Origin: JBGLNJ01 sp041300525
GTDB taxonomy: Bacteria > Chloroflexota > Anaerolineae > Fen-1058
Reading direction: 5' to 3'
Length of the DNA: 64,000 nt
Assembly (NCBI GenBank): GCA_041300525.1
Contig: JBGLNJ010000001.1
Span: 3,534,001 to 3,598,000 of the forward strand
Positions 9,581-17,534 of the stretch are shown piece by piece. The notes under the pieces were generated by a model, which did not search any database, was not told the origin of the DNA, and saw only the letters and a program-made list of their open reading frames with translations. A program made the translations under genes and the position numbers. Numbering within the stretch: position 1 is the first letter of the stretch; each line of letters begins with the position of its first letter.

Positions 9581-9746
9581 CTACATGGGAGAAAAGTTAG
9601 CGGTGAAGGCGAAGTAACTGGCGTTGGTCAGCATCTTGCGCGCTGCCATGCACTTATCGAGGGCAAAGTTCACCGTATCCTCGGGGTCCGGTCCCGCATC
9701 TTCGTCTTCCACCTGGGCGCTGAGCGCCTGACTCATTGCCGCCGAG
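9581..9746 (-). pseudogene. Type I restriction endonuclease HsdR, internal fragment
   Basis: In a frame different from the HsdM fragment, the minus strand encodes about 54 residues. They begin GKTSAAMSQALSAQ, continue with PDPEDTVNFALDKCMAARKM, and end NASYFAFTAN before a stop. This matches the helicase motif region of HsdR proteins (usually SSQGGKTS... and NASYFAFTATPK). Everything on either side is missing. The fragment is joined directly to the N-terminal part of hsdM. Confidence 0.7.
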
Positions 9747-10298
9747 GTCTTGCCGCCCTTCCTCGTTGTTCTCTTCGTTGAACTTGCGGACCAGTTCCTC
9801 GAAGACTGTCCCCATCGAGTGGTTGTCGATACCGGCCGGCGAGAGGTCGATGTCCGGGTCGAGGAACTTGTTGATCAGCGTGCCGATGGCATCGGCCTTG
9901 GAGAGCGTCTGCAACTGGTTGCGGAACTTGAAGTTCTCGAGGATGTCTTGGACATTTGGCGAGAAGCCGTTGAGGTAGTCCTCGAAGTCGGCGAGCAACT
10001 GCTGCTGGCTGCCGCGGGACTTGAGATCGCGCAGCGTAAATTTCGAGGTGTTGTAGAAGGCCTGGTCTGCAGCGTCACAGAGCGCGGCGCGCTGCTCGGT
10101 GATGCGCGCCTCGTCGAGCATCTTCTTGGTCTCGAGCACCTTCTGCTTCGTCGGTTCCAATACGGCGTCCATCCGTCGGATGACGCACATGGGCAGGATC
10201 ACGTCGGGGTACTTGCCGCGCCTGAAGAGGTCGCGCAGGACATCATCCGCGATGCCCCAGATGAAGGAGACAATTTTGTTGTGTGTAGCCTGATCCAT
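9654..10298 (-). CDS. hsdM: Type I restriction-modification methyltransferase HsdM, N-terminal fragment
   Basis: The first about 180 residues are a clear HsdM N-terminal helical domain: FIWGIADDVLRDLFRRGKY, DVILPMCVIRRMDAVLE, and the closing SMGTVFEELVRKFNEENNEE. In intact HsdM the AdoMet-binding and NPPF catalytic motifs follow. Here the frame runs into an out-of-frame HsdR fragment and ends after 214 residues. The protein therefore lacks the methyltransferase core, and no HsdS is present. A dead remnant. Confidence 0.8.
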   Translation of the reverse strand: MDQATHNKIVSFIWGIADDVLRDLFRRGKYPDVILPMCVIRRMDAVLEPTKQKVLETKKMLDEARITEQRAALCDAADQAFYNTSKFTLRDLKSRGSQQQLLADFEDYLNGFSPNVQDILENFKFRNQLQTLSKADAIGTLINKFLDPDIDLSPAGIDNHSMGTVFEELVRKFNEENNEEGRQDLGGNESGAQRPGGRRRCGTGPRGYGELCPR

Positions 10299-10523
10299 TA
10301 TTGTTTTCGCTCTATATCACTTTTCAGCTCACCAATGGTCAACTGATGAAAATGCTTATGGGGCTGTTGGGTAGAAATGCCAAGCACCGGATAGCGGACA
10401 CTTTACCGCATGGTCCTTATTGGACATAGGCGAGAGGGCCTGCCTACATCCGATCCGGAGAGGCCAGTCGTGAGGTTGGTCGAATGCGTCCGGTTGTCGG
10501 CCGAAGCGGCCTATACGCTGGTG

Positions 10524-11531
10524 CTACCTGATGATCGTCATGAGCCGTTGCCATTTGCCCTTGTCTTGCTGCAGGGACCTGATGCAGTCGTCTGCGAGCG
10601 ACAGCAGCAGATTCGTACTCACCTTGTTGGCTATGTCGAAGTCCATTTGTTTTTCTTGGATGCTGCTGGGAGGAACATTGAGTCGAAGGTATCTATGAGG
10701 TCCCATTTTTGCCTCGCACTCCTGAACCGCCAGCATCTCTTGAGCGCTCATGACCAACTCGATGACTGGACCGGCCCACATCACGCCGCGACCTGGTACG
10801 GCAGATGGATCTCGGCCGTGCAGCGGATTCGCGGTTCCGATGCTGAGCATCTGGATCTCAGCGTTGGGATGCATCTTCTGGGCACATAGCAACGCATGCA
10901 GATCCGGGGCATTGGCAGCCAAGCCACCGTCGACAAAGAGGTGGTGCTCGAATGCGTGCACGGGAAAATGCGCCGGTGCTGCCGAAGTGGCCAGCATCGC
11001 GTCCATGAGCGTCATGCCCAGGTTGTCCCGCTCACAGGTGGGGTAACTGCCCAACAAATGGAGCTTAGACGTCGTCCAGTTGACCGCCGTTAGCAACAGT
11101 GCCGACTGGTGCTGGCTGAGCAGCCGCTTATCCGCATCCGGAATGAGCTTTTTGATCGCAGTACGAAGATGCTTAGGCTTGTATGGGGGCTGACCAACCA
11201 GCTTGCGCAGACTGCGTAGGCGGATCTCAGGAAAGATTGTGATGCCCCTGTCTTCCAAAACAGCCTTGAGATCAGCGCCTGTCACCCCAGCACTCAAGGC
11301 CGTCGCCAGAATTCCGCCTATGGAAGTTCCGACGATGAGATCGAAATGATTCCCAAACGGCGTAGGTGGTGAATGAGGCGTGCTTAGCTGCGCCTCAAGC
11401 GACTTGATCACTGCCGCCGTAAAGAGTCCGCGATATCCACCTCCAGAAAGACTCAGAACCTTGATTCGCTGGGTTTTCTCACGGGGAGCATTGTCCGGCA
11501 GCGCATATTGATCAAAAAATGGTTCGCTCAC
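10524..11531 (-). CDS. Patatin-like phospholipase, third gene of a Phd / PIN-like / patatin operon
   Basis: A 335-residue patatin-like protein. The oxyanion-hole motif SGGGYRG is at about residue 30-36, the nucleophile elbow GTSIGG at about 69-74 and the catalytic Asp in DGGLAANAP near 200. The Ser-Asp dyad is intact, so it should cleave acyl ester bonds of lipids. It resembles CapV-type bacterial defence phospholipases in length and motifs. No signal peptide or membrane segment is seen. It overlaps the PIN-like gene by four bases (ATGA), so the two are translationally coupled. No cyclic-nucleotide synthase is nearby, so it is not an ordinary CBASS operon. Confidence 0.85.
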   Translation of the reverse strand: MSEPFFDQYALPDNAPREKTQRIKVLSLSGGGYRGLFTAAVIKSLEAQLSTPHSPPTPFGNHFDLIVGTSIGGILATALSAGVTGADLKAVLEDRGITIFPEIRLRSLRKLVGQPPYKPKHLRTAIKKLIPDADKRLLSQHQSALLLTAVNWTTSKLHLLGSYPTCERDNLGMTLMDAMLATSAAPAHFPVHAFEHHLFVDGGLAANAPDLHALLCAQKMHPNAEIQMLSIGTANPLHGRDPSAVPGRGVMWAGPVIELVMSAQEMLAVQECEAKMGPHRYLRLNVPPSSIQEKQMDFDIANKVSTNLLLSLADDCIRSLQQDKGKWQRLMTIIR

Positions 11532-11986
11532 AACGGTTGGACCCTTACGGTAGTCCCGGTCTGGAGTTGGGTCATATAGACGTCGGCGTACTCGGTGAAC
11601 ACCAGATCCATGACAGCCGCGGTCGTAATCAGCAGGCGGACATCCTGGGCTACAGGCTCGTTCCCTTTAGGCGTCGTGCAATCTAAGGGTACGTGCGTTC
11701 GGTACTCGTGAAATTTCTCCAGGATGGTCTCGTTCAGATCGACCAAGGTCGCGCCGCCGGCTTCCATCCTGGAAACCGTCGCGTTCAACGCGTGGTGCCA
11801 GTCTTGCCGCTGTAACTCCGTGGTGGCACCACTGTTGATGACCGATCTGACGATGGCGATGGTCAGACGACTCAACACGCAATCTGCCTCCTGAACAGTC
11901 TTAGCCCATTCGACAGCCTTTGTTTCTTTGTTGCACAGACCAATCAGTAATCTGGGACCCACCAGATAGCGGACTGTACTTGTCAT
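11528..11986 (-). CDS. PIN-like protein with altered first acidic residue, middle gene of the patatin operon
   Basis: A 152-residue protein with the layout of VapC PIN toxins: YLVGPRLLIGLCNKETKAVEWAKTV where PIN proteins have YLLDTNxLI, then DCVLSRLTIAIVRSVI, and near the end QDVRLLITTAAVMDLVFTEYADVYM, echoing the PIN segment EDxLIAATAxxxGLTLVT. The usual first catalytic Asp is replaced by Gly-Pro and the last strand lacks the TxN/D motif, so it may be a non-catalytic PIN fold. It starts two bases past the upstream stop codon. The PIN assignment is a judgement by eye and needs structure prediction. Confidence 0.55.
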   Translation of the reverse strand: MTSTVRYLVGPRLLIGLCNKETKAVEWAKTVQEADCVLSRLTIAIVRSVINSGATTELQRQDWHHALNATVSRMEAGGATLVDLNETILEKFHEYRTHVPLDCTTPKGNEPVAQDVRLLITTAAVMDLVFTEYADVYMTQLQTGTTVRVQPL

Positions 11987-11987
11987 C

Positions 11988-12362
11988 TCAAGCGCCGAGG
12001 TTGGGCAGTGAATACGGATCGTGCTTGGAGCCGGGCATCATGGCCGACGAAGTATCCAAGTGGCCGGATGGTGCCTGGACGGACGCCAAGGTATCCGCCA
12101 ACGTTCTTCGTTTGCTGCTTGAACCTACCATGGCAATTACCTGTTCCTCGGTCAACACTAGATATCGCTCATTGCCACGAGAGATTTGCTGCAACTGGCC
12201 AGCCATGGCGCCGCGCAAAAGTCCGCTGTAGTCAGATTTAAATTTGGAGATGGGCATGGGCGAATCGCTGACAAGTAAGCCGAGCTTCCCAGCAAGCTCT
12301 TCTAATGCCTTGGCAAACACATCACCACCAATCCTTTCGCGCGACTTAACAACTGTAGACAT
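11988..12362 (-). CDS. Phd/YefM-like antitoxin, first gene of the patatin operon
   Basis: A 124-residue protein whose middle part (MPISKFKSDYSGLLRGAMAG, QLQQISRGNERYLVLTEEQV) follows the Phd/YefM fold, in which a short helix-strand DNA-binding domain precedes a toxin-binding tail. The start at 12362 has an AGGAG site; the longer frame to 12434 would run through the promoter. An inverted repeat that looks like an operator lies just upstream. It probably represses the operon and neutralises a downstream product. Confidence 0.6.
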   Translation of the reverse strand: MSTVVKSRERIGGDVFAKALEELAGKLGLLVSDSPMPISKFKSDYSGLLRGAMAGQLQQISRGNERYLVLTEEQVIAMVGSSSKRRTLADTLASVQAPSGHLDTSSAMMPGSKHDPYSLPNLGA

Positions 12363-12378
12363 TTGGAGACTCCTATCC

Positions 12379-12434
12379 TGACCAGGGTGGTCAACATTGT
12401 TATTATATTTAACCCAGACCTGACCATACGTCAA
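12379..12434 (-). promoter_or_regulatory. Promoter and operator of the Phd / PIN-like / patatin operon
   Basis: On the minus strand a TATAAT -10 box (12402-12407) is preceded by TTGACG (12429-12434). The spacing is 21 bases, or 16 if TTAAAT is used as the -10. Between the -10 and the start codon lies a perfect inverted repeat TGACCA-GGG-TGGTCA (12379-12393), and another TGACCA half site is at 12421-12426. This arrangement is typical of antitoxin autoregulation. Confidence 0.6.
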
Positions 12435-12587
12435 GTTTCGCGGCGGGAACCTAGCCAGGCCAATTGCTTGAGGTTCACTTTTGCCGGACGATGGTTAGCC
12501 TGGAAGCCGCCATTCATCCGAATTTGAGGCGCCACCTTCACCGACAGGTTCGGCCGGACTATTGGACGCTCGATGCGGTCAGCGTGA

Positions 12588-12845
12588 GTGACCGCAACGC
12601 GGCAATTCAGCATGACCGAGCCGGGCGACGGCAGCACCTACGCAGCCCTGGCCAGCATCATCCTCGCCGCAGATACCACCGACAGCGACAGCAGCGTCTT
12701 CGCTGTCGAGTTCTCCAACGGCGGCACCCTCATCGCCAGCCTCACCACGCCGCCCTATGCGTACACCTGAAGCGACGTGCGGGTGGGCAACCACAACGTG
12801 CGCGCCCGCGCCGTTGATGACCGGGGCTGTAAGGCGACCTAGTCG
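12588..12845 (+). pseudogene. Decayed Ig-like domain of an extracellular protein
   Basis: In one frame the sequence reads FSMTEPGDGSTYAALASIIL, then VFAVEFSNGGTLIASLTTPP, then an in-frame TGA where relatives have Trp, then SDVRVGNHNVRARAVDDRG and another stop. This is the pattern of bacterial Ig-like modules of secreted proteins. Just upstream a DYWTLDAVSVSD segment in another frame may belong to the same protein. The rest of the gene is gone. Confidence 0.55.
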
Positions 12846-13151
12846 ATATGCGCGAGCGCAGCCGATGTCTGTTCAGGGATTACGGGAGGAAAGGGGTTTC
12901 CCCCCGTAGCAACTATAAGGGGGCTGCGGACAGCGTACTCGTGCGTCGCGCCTGCGCACGCTACTCGGACACGCTGTCGGCAGCATCTCCGCATTTGGCA
13001 ATTTGAGGGGGATGGCCGTTACCGGCGGAAGGTAAATCAGGCACGAGCGACGGCCAATCGAACATAGCGACTCCATACGTTGGCTGACGATGAAGTCACA
13101 AGACAGGTGCGTCGTTTCGGTGCCATACCCTTGCAATCCGGATCATGCCAG
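12846..13151. other. Gap without a recognisable gene
   Basis: About 300 bases with short open frames on the minus strand only. None shows a domain, a ribosome site or similarity I can recognise. It lies between the decayed Ig-like gene and a long palindrome. Confidence 0.4.
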
Positions 13152-13250
13152 CGTTTCCCACATATCCACCCCACCGTGCTTCGCGCCCCCGGCTGGATTG
13201 CCTTTTGGCATCCAGCCGGGGGCTCGGGCGACGTAGATATGTGGATAACG
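13152..13250. repeat. Long imperfect palindrome, about 100 bases
   Basis: An inner perfect 13-base stem (GCCCCCGGCTGGA, 13185-13197, with its complement at 13211-13223) is nested inside an outer stem whose arms contain CCACATATC (left) and GATATGTGG (right). The whole can fold into one extended hairpin. No transposase lies inside it. It may be a small non-autonomous element or an RNA structure. Confidence 0.6.
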
Positions 13251-13395
13251 CGCTACTGACGGCATGAAACGGCGAACAGACCACAAACTAAACGGGAACT
13301 AGTCTTACGAGGTAACCATGGTGTTTATTAACCTTATGCATCTCTTTGTTTATTAGGTTTTTTATTAACACACAAACAAATAGTCATTGTAATAG

Positions 13396-13423
13396 TTGCA
13401 ATAGACTTCAGTTCATGTACAAT
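13396..13423 (+). promoter_or_regulatory. Promoter of the winged-helix protein gene
   Basis: TTGCAA (13396-13401) and TACAAT (13418-13423) are spaced by 16 bases, in a locally AT-rich stretch 30 bases before the start codon. Confidence 0.5.
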
Positions 13424-13453
13424 CCCCTCATCGGAACAATGGGAGTGCGCCAA

Positions 13454-14374
13454 ATGGCTATAACGGTTGTCAGAAAACGTAGTCCGCGAGCGCCCTTGAT
13501 CTCACTTAAGGAAGCAGTAGATCGTGCTATCAAGGTGTACAGCGAAGAAGGAAGACATCCGGCGAGTGCAGACATCGTTGCAAAGCACCTTGGTTACAAG
13601 TCAGCAGAGAACGGAGCAGCGAAGCGGGCACTGGCCGCATTGGGCTACTACGGACTTATCGAACGCCCTTCTGAGGGAATGGTAGCGGTTGCCAAGAGTG
13701 TTGAGGAGTATAAGTTCGCACCATCCGATGAGTTGCGAACGCAGATATTGAAGAAATGGCTCGCCACTCCGGCAGTGTTTGCTGAGCTGCAGGAGAAATT
13801 TCAAGACCGACTTCCCTCGGACGCCTCGCTGAAATTTGAGCTGATTCAAAAGGGCTTTAAGCCGGCAGCAGCAGATGAATGCCTCTCAGCTTTCCGCGAG
13901 TCGGTCAACTACGTCCAGTCAGTATCTCCCAGTTTAGACACGGTCGAAGCAGAGATTCCTCCAGCCGACGAAACGACTGAAGCGAGCATTGAGGCAGTTG
14001 CCGACCAACGCACGGTTGATGCGAGTGGCCGAGCTGGCGAACCTAGCACGCGGATGACTCCGATCGCCACTTCACGGGATCTCGCGATAGAGGACAGCAG
14101 CGACCGAATTCCGGTAAGACTGGCAGGCGGTCGGCGAGCATGGCTCGTAATTCCAAGCCCTTTTTATGCGGTCGCCTCGATCCGCATGGGAGCCTCCTAT
14201 ACTTGCGTTTTGCCCTATTCTACGCGTTCCCGCCCCCAAGGCCAATTCTGCAAAACTTTGACGCGCACCCAAGCTTTACCTCAAACCGAGTTCCGCCACT
14301 TGCCCTCGGTCGTCTTTCGGGGGTACAATAGCCTTCGAAGTGAATTCAAATGCATCTGCGACCTATTTGCTTAG
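13454..14374 (+). CDS. Winged-helix-like hypothetical protein, C-terminus replaced
   Basis: 306 residues. The N-terminal part (ISLKEAVDRAIKVYSEEGRH, ADIVAKHLGYKSAENGAAKR, ALAALGYYGLIER) fits a winged-helix DNA-binding domain, followed by a second helical region and an acidic linker. The segment IPVRLAGGRRAWLVIPSPFY near residue 235 looks like the start of a C-terminal strand module, but from about 14165 the frame becomes low-complexity and unlike a protein, so the true C-terminus is probably lost. Its lower GC suggests transfer. I do not recognise the family. Confidence 0.55.
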   Translation: MAITVVRKRSPRAPLISLKEAVDRAIKVYSEEGRHPASADIVAKHLGYKSAENGAAKRALAALGYYGLIERPSEGMVAVAKSVEEYKFAPSDELRTQILKKWLATPAVFAELQEKFQDRLPSDASLKFELIQKGFKPAAADECLSAFRESVNYVQSVSPSLDTVEAEIPPADETTEASIEAVADQRTVDASGRAGEPSTRMTPIATSRDLAIEDSSDRIPVRLAGGRRAWLVIPSPFYAVASIRMGASYTCVLPYSTRSRPQGQFCKTLTRTQALPQTEFRHLPSVVFRGYNSLRSEFKCICDLFA

Positions 14375-14524
14375 CAGGCGCTCGGCAAGCCTTCGCGCAC
14401 GTTGAGCGACTCGCAGGGAGCATGCTAGCGAGGGAAACGATCTCAAAACGGGAATTGCTGAGCGAAAAAGAACGCCAACCGGCAGAGACGCCCCGAGTGC
14501 CACTCGGGGGAGACTATTGGGAGG

Positions 14525-14850
14525 CAGATCCGGGGGGTTCCCGTGTGGGGATTTGCCGACCTGCACGCTCATTTGATAGCCCACCTGGCCTTTGGCGGAA
14601 ATGCCTTCTGGGGCCAACCCTACGACCCGGAACACCCTGGCCCGGAGGGGGTGCAGTATGCCCTGCCCCGCTGTGATCCGATCCATGGCGGCCTGATCAA
14701 CGTGAATCCAGAGTTTGGCCACCCGGCGGGCGGCGGCTGGCCCGACTTTATCGTCTGGCCGCGCTTTACGACCCTGGTGCACCAGCTGGCCTACGTTGAT
14801 TGGCTCTACCGCGCCTATACCAAGCACGGCCATAAATTGCGCTTTTGTTT
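14525..14850 (+). pseudogene. Metal-dependent hydrolase, N-terminal catalytic fragment
   Basis: The open frame reads VPVWGFADLHAHLIAHLAFG, then CDPIHGG and WPRFTTLVHQLAYVDWLYRA. The DLHAH metal-binding motif followed by a late His-Gly resembles a group of amidohydrolase-like proteins found in Chloroflexota. The frame leaves this similarity near 14850, shortly before the IS630 transposase start, so the gene is cut. No start codon with a ribosome site is evident and the 5' end is unclear. Confidence 0.5.
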
Positions 14851-14911
14851 TGAGCAGAAAGCAGCTATCATGGGCATCCTAACGAGCATGCCAATTGCAA
14901 AGGAGCTCCCC

Positions 14912-15494
14912 ATGATCCAGATCGAATTTACTAAAGAAGAAATAAAGACTCTCAACTATGAACGATACCATCACCCTCAGCCGTCCGTTCAACGCAAGAG
15001 GGAGGTCTTGTGGCTGAAAGCCCACGGACTGGCGCATGACGAGATCACCCAACTGGCTAATGTCTCTCCCAACACCCTACGCAGTTACTTTCGAGATTAT
15101 GCAGAAGGCGGCATTGAGAAATTGAAAGAAGTGAATTTCTATCAGCCGCAAAGTGATTTGGTGGTTCATCAAGACACTCTCGAAGAGCATTTTCGCCAGA
15201 ACCTGCCCGCCACGATCAAGGCAACGGCACACGAGATCGAAGCATTGACCGGGATCACCCGCAGCGAGATTCAGGTGCGTGCTTTCATCATCGCCATGGG
15301 GAAAGTGCCGCAAAGTCGGCTTGGTTCCCTCCAAGGCAGACCCAGACGAACAAGCGGCATACAAGGCCGAGAAATTGGAGTCTCGTCTGGCCGAAGCTCA
15401 AGTTGGTCAGCAGGTCGTTTTCTTTGCGGATGCGGCCCATTTTGTCTTGGCGCCCTTTCTGGGCTTTTTGTGGTGTTTCACGATTCCTTACTGA
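14912..15494 (+). mobile_element. IS630-family transposase, frameshifted and truncated
   Basis: It starts MIQIEFTKEEIKTLNYERYH after AAAGGAG. An HTH region follows (DEITQLANVSPNTLRSYFRD) and then IKATAHEIEALTGITRSEIQ. Near 15300 the frame shifts by one base to KVGLVPSKADPDEQAAYKAE and VVFFADAAHFVLAPFLGFLW, which carries the first catalytic Asp. The gene ends near 15494, before the rest of the DDE domain. It is inactive. The inverted ends could not be located. Confidence 0.75.
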
Positions 15495-15574
15495 CACTCA
15501 ACTTTCAGGCCTTCGAAAAAGCGCAGATTATGGCCTTGTAAAGTATAGCGTGATCCGTTCACCAGAATGTCTCG

Positions 15575-17461
15575 CTATTCCAGGAGCAAGGCCCGCGCGA
15601 ATTCGGATTGGAACTCTTTCTCGGCGGTCAACTCGATGTATTCGATTTGCCTGGCGATTTGGATGGCGTGCTCGCGTTGCGCCACGGAAAGCAGCGCCAT
15701 CCGCGCGCCCGCGCCAGCCGCATTGCCCACCTGCCGAATCTTGCGCCGCTCCACGCGCGGGAACATGCCGATGTCCAGCCCGCTTTGCGCGTCCAGGTAC
15801 GTCCCAAAGGCTCCGGCGATGATGACCTCGTCAATGTCGGCTTCGGCGACGCCGGCGTGCCGGAGCAGAATGTTCACCCCGGCGCGCATCGCGCCCTTGG
15901 CGAGTTGGATCTCGGAAATGTCCGCGCGGCTGAAGGTGATCTCGCGCCCGCCGTTTTCGTGGCCGGGCACGACGATGAACTCGAGACCATGATCGCCGCG
16001 CCGGACACGCGGGTTTTCGCCTTCGGCGCGCATCGCCCCGCGTGAGTTGATCACGCCCGCGTGGAACAACTGCGCCACCAAGTCGAGGATGCCGGAGCCG
16101 CACAGCCCGACGGCCGGCGCGTCGTCCACGGTCTTGATGCGCACGTGCCCGCCGTGAATGGACACTTTTTCAATCGCTCCCGGCGCAGCGCGCATCCCGT
16201 GCCGGATGTGCGCGCCCTCGAACGCCGGGCCGGACGCGGTCGAGCACGACAGGTGCCGGCCTCGCGCGCGCAGGCTGACTTCAGTGTTGGTGCCAATGTC
16301 CATCCCCAGCACGACTCCCTCGCGTTCCGCCAATCCGGTGGCGAGCAACATGGCCACGTGGTCCGCGCCCACAAACCCGGCGATGTTGGGCAGCAGGTGA
16401 ACATACGCGCCCGGCGCAAGCTCCAACCCAATGTCGCGAGCTTTCCAGTCGAGCGCGGCGCTCTCCGCTGCCACGTAAGGCGCCAGTCCCAGTTGCCTCA
16501 CCGGCAAGCCGAGGAACAGGTGGTGCATCGCCGTGTTGCCCACGACGACGGCATCGGCAATGTCGCCGACCGCGTAGCGGTCGCCGATGTCGCGGCGGGC
16601 CATGGCGCACAAATCACGCGCCATTTGGTTGAGCGCTTGCACGATGACGGCGCGCAGTTGCTCGCCGCCGTTGACATGGTTGATGGCGTGGCTGATGCGC
16701 GCCATCACGTCTTCGCCGTAGGCGATCTGCGGGTTCATCGCGCCGGCGGTTGCGCAAGTCTCGCCGGTGTTCAAATCCACCAGGTACGCCGCGAGCTTGG
16801 TCGTGCCAATGTCCACCGCCAGGCCCAACGGCACAGTTCCGTAGGGTCGCACGGCGATGACTTGCCCCCCTCTAACTCCCCCCGCAACGCAGGGGGAGAA
16901 AACGCGGGACTGGGGAGGGGTAGGGTGGAGGTCTCGCACAAATGCGGACGCCTGGAACTCCCACGCGCGCAGGTCGTCGGGCAGACGCTGTAAAACGCGC
17001 GCATCGAACTCTAGGCCGGCGACTCCGACGGGCAACGCATCACGCAGGCGCGCCGCGTCGGAGCGCAAGTCCTCTTGCGTGGGTAACGGCAGGCGCACGT
17101 CGAACGCGCGCACGGCGGGAGCGTGCTCGACGGCGAGGGCTTGCCCCTCGGTCTGTGTGCGCTGCGCTGTGACGAGCGAATCCGGCGGGACATGAACGCA
17201 CACGTCGCCGGCGATGGCAGACTGGCAGGCCAGCCGCCAACCGGCAGCCACGTCGTCACGGCCCAGTTCAGACACCTCGGTATCGTTCGGCGGCGAGACC
17301 TCGCCCGACATCACGCGAACGATGCAGCGCCCGCACGAGCCTTCGCCGCCGCAGATGGCCGTGAGCATCACCCCAGCCTCTTGCGCCGCGTTTAGCAGCG
17401 TTGCGCCGGCGTTGCACTTTACCCGCCGGCCAATCGGTTCAAAATCCACTTGAAAGGTCAT
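15575..17461 (-). CDS. RACo-like corrinoid-activating protein: 2Fe-2S ferredoxin domain plus ASKHA ATPase domain
   Basis: 628 residues. The N-terminal ferredoxin domain has AICGGEGSCGRC with a further Cys in LACQSA. The C-terminal DUF4445/ASKHA part has VDIGTTKLAAYLVD, VVVGNTAMHHLFLG, MDIGTNTEVSL and GLCGSGILD. Such proteins reduce inactive Co(II) corrinoid proteins in an ATP-dependent way. Between SAFVRD and QVIAV about 22 residues (about 16865-16930) are encoded by a GC-rich palindrome resembling intergenic repeats of this window. The start at 17461 gives the usual ferredoxin beginning. No methyltransferase partner is adjacent. Confidence 0.85.
   Translation of the reverse strand: MTFQVDFEPIGRRVKCNAGATLLNAAQEAGVMLTAICGGEGSCGRCIVRVMSGEVSPPNDTEVSELGRDDVAAGWRLACQSAIAGDVCVHVPPDSLVTAQRTQTEGQALAVEHAPAVRAFDVRLPLPTQEDLRSDAARLRDALPVGVAGLEFDARVLQRLPDDLRAWEFQASAFVRDLHPTPPQSRVFSPCVAGGVRGGQVIAVRPYGTVPLGLAVDIGTTKLAAYLVDLNTGETCATAGAMNPQIAYGEDVMARISHAINHVNGGEQLRAVIVQALNQMARDLCAMARRDIGDRYAVGDIADAVVVGNTAMHHLFLGLPVRQLGLAPYVAAESAALDWKARDIGLELAPGAYVHLLPNIAGFVGADHVAMLLATGLAEREGVVLGMDIGTNTEVSLRARGRHLSCSTASGPAFEGAHIRHGMRAAPGAIEKVSIHGGHVRIKTVDDAPAVGLCGSGILDLVAQLFHAGVINSRGAMRAEGENPRVRRGDHGLEFIVVPGHENGGREITFSRADISEIQLAKGAMRAGVNILLRHAGVAEADIDEVIIAGAFGTYLDAQSGLDIGMFPRVERRKIRQVGNAAGAGARMALLSVAQREHAIQIARQIEYIELTAEKEFQSEFARALLLE
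16865..16930. repeat. Palindromic repeat inserted in frame in the RACo-like gene
   Basis: About 66 bases containing CCCCGCAACGCAGGGGG-type inverted runs, a multiple of three, so the reading frame continues. The 13-mer CCCCGCAACGCAG recurs at about 27443-27455 outside any gene, and the hairpin at 9400-9431 is of similar build. Confidence 0.6.
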
Positions 17462-17534
17462 GTTTTTCCCAGTCGCGTATCGCGTGTTGCGTATTCCATG
17501 TTCCCAACTGCAAGCTGACAAATCTTGGGCACTT

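Noticed and set aside
10410..10889. Plus-strand open frame of 159 codons
   Set aside because: It is antisense to the patatin gene, which has all catalytic motifs; no ribosome site or domain.
10524..12434. Patatin operon as an ordinary CBASS system
   Set aside because: No CD-NTase or Cap2/Cap3-like gene is present; neighbours look like antitoxin and PIN folds instead.
12873..13136. Minus-strand open frame of 87 codons
   Set aside because: No ribosome site, no recognisable domain, and unusual composition rich in Cys, Arg and Pro.
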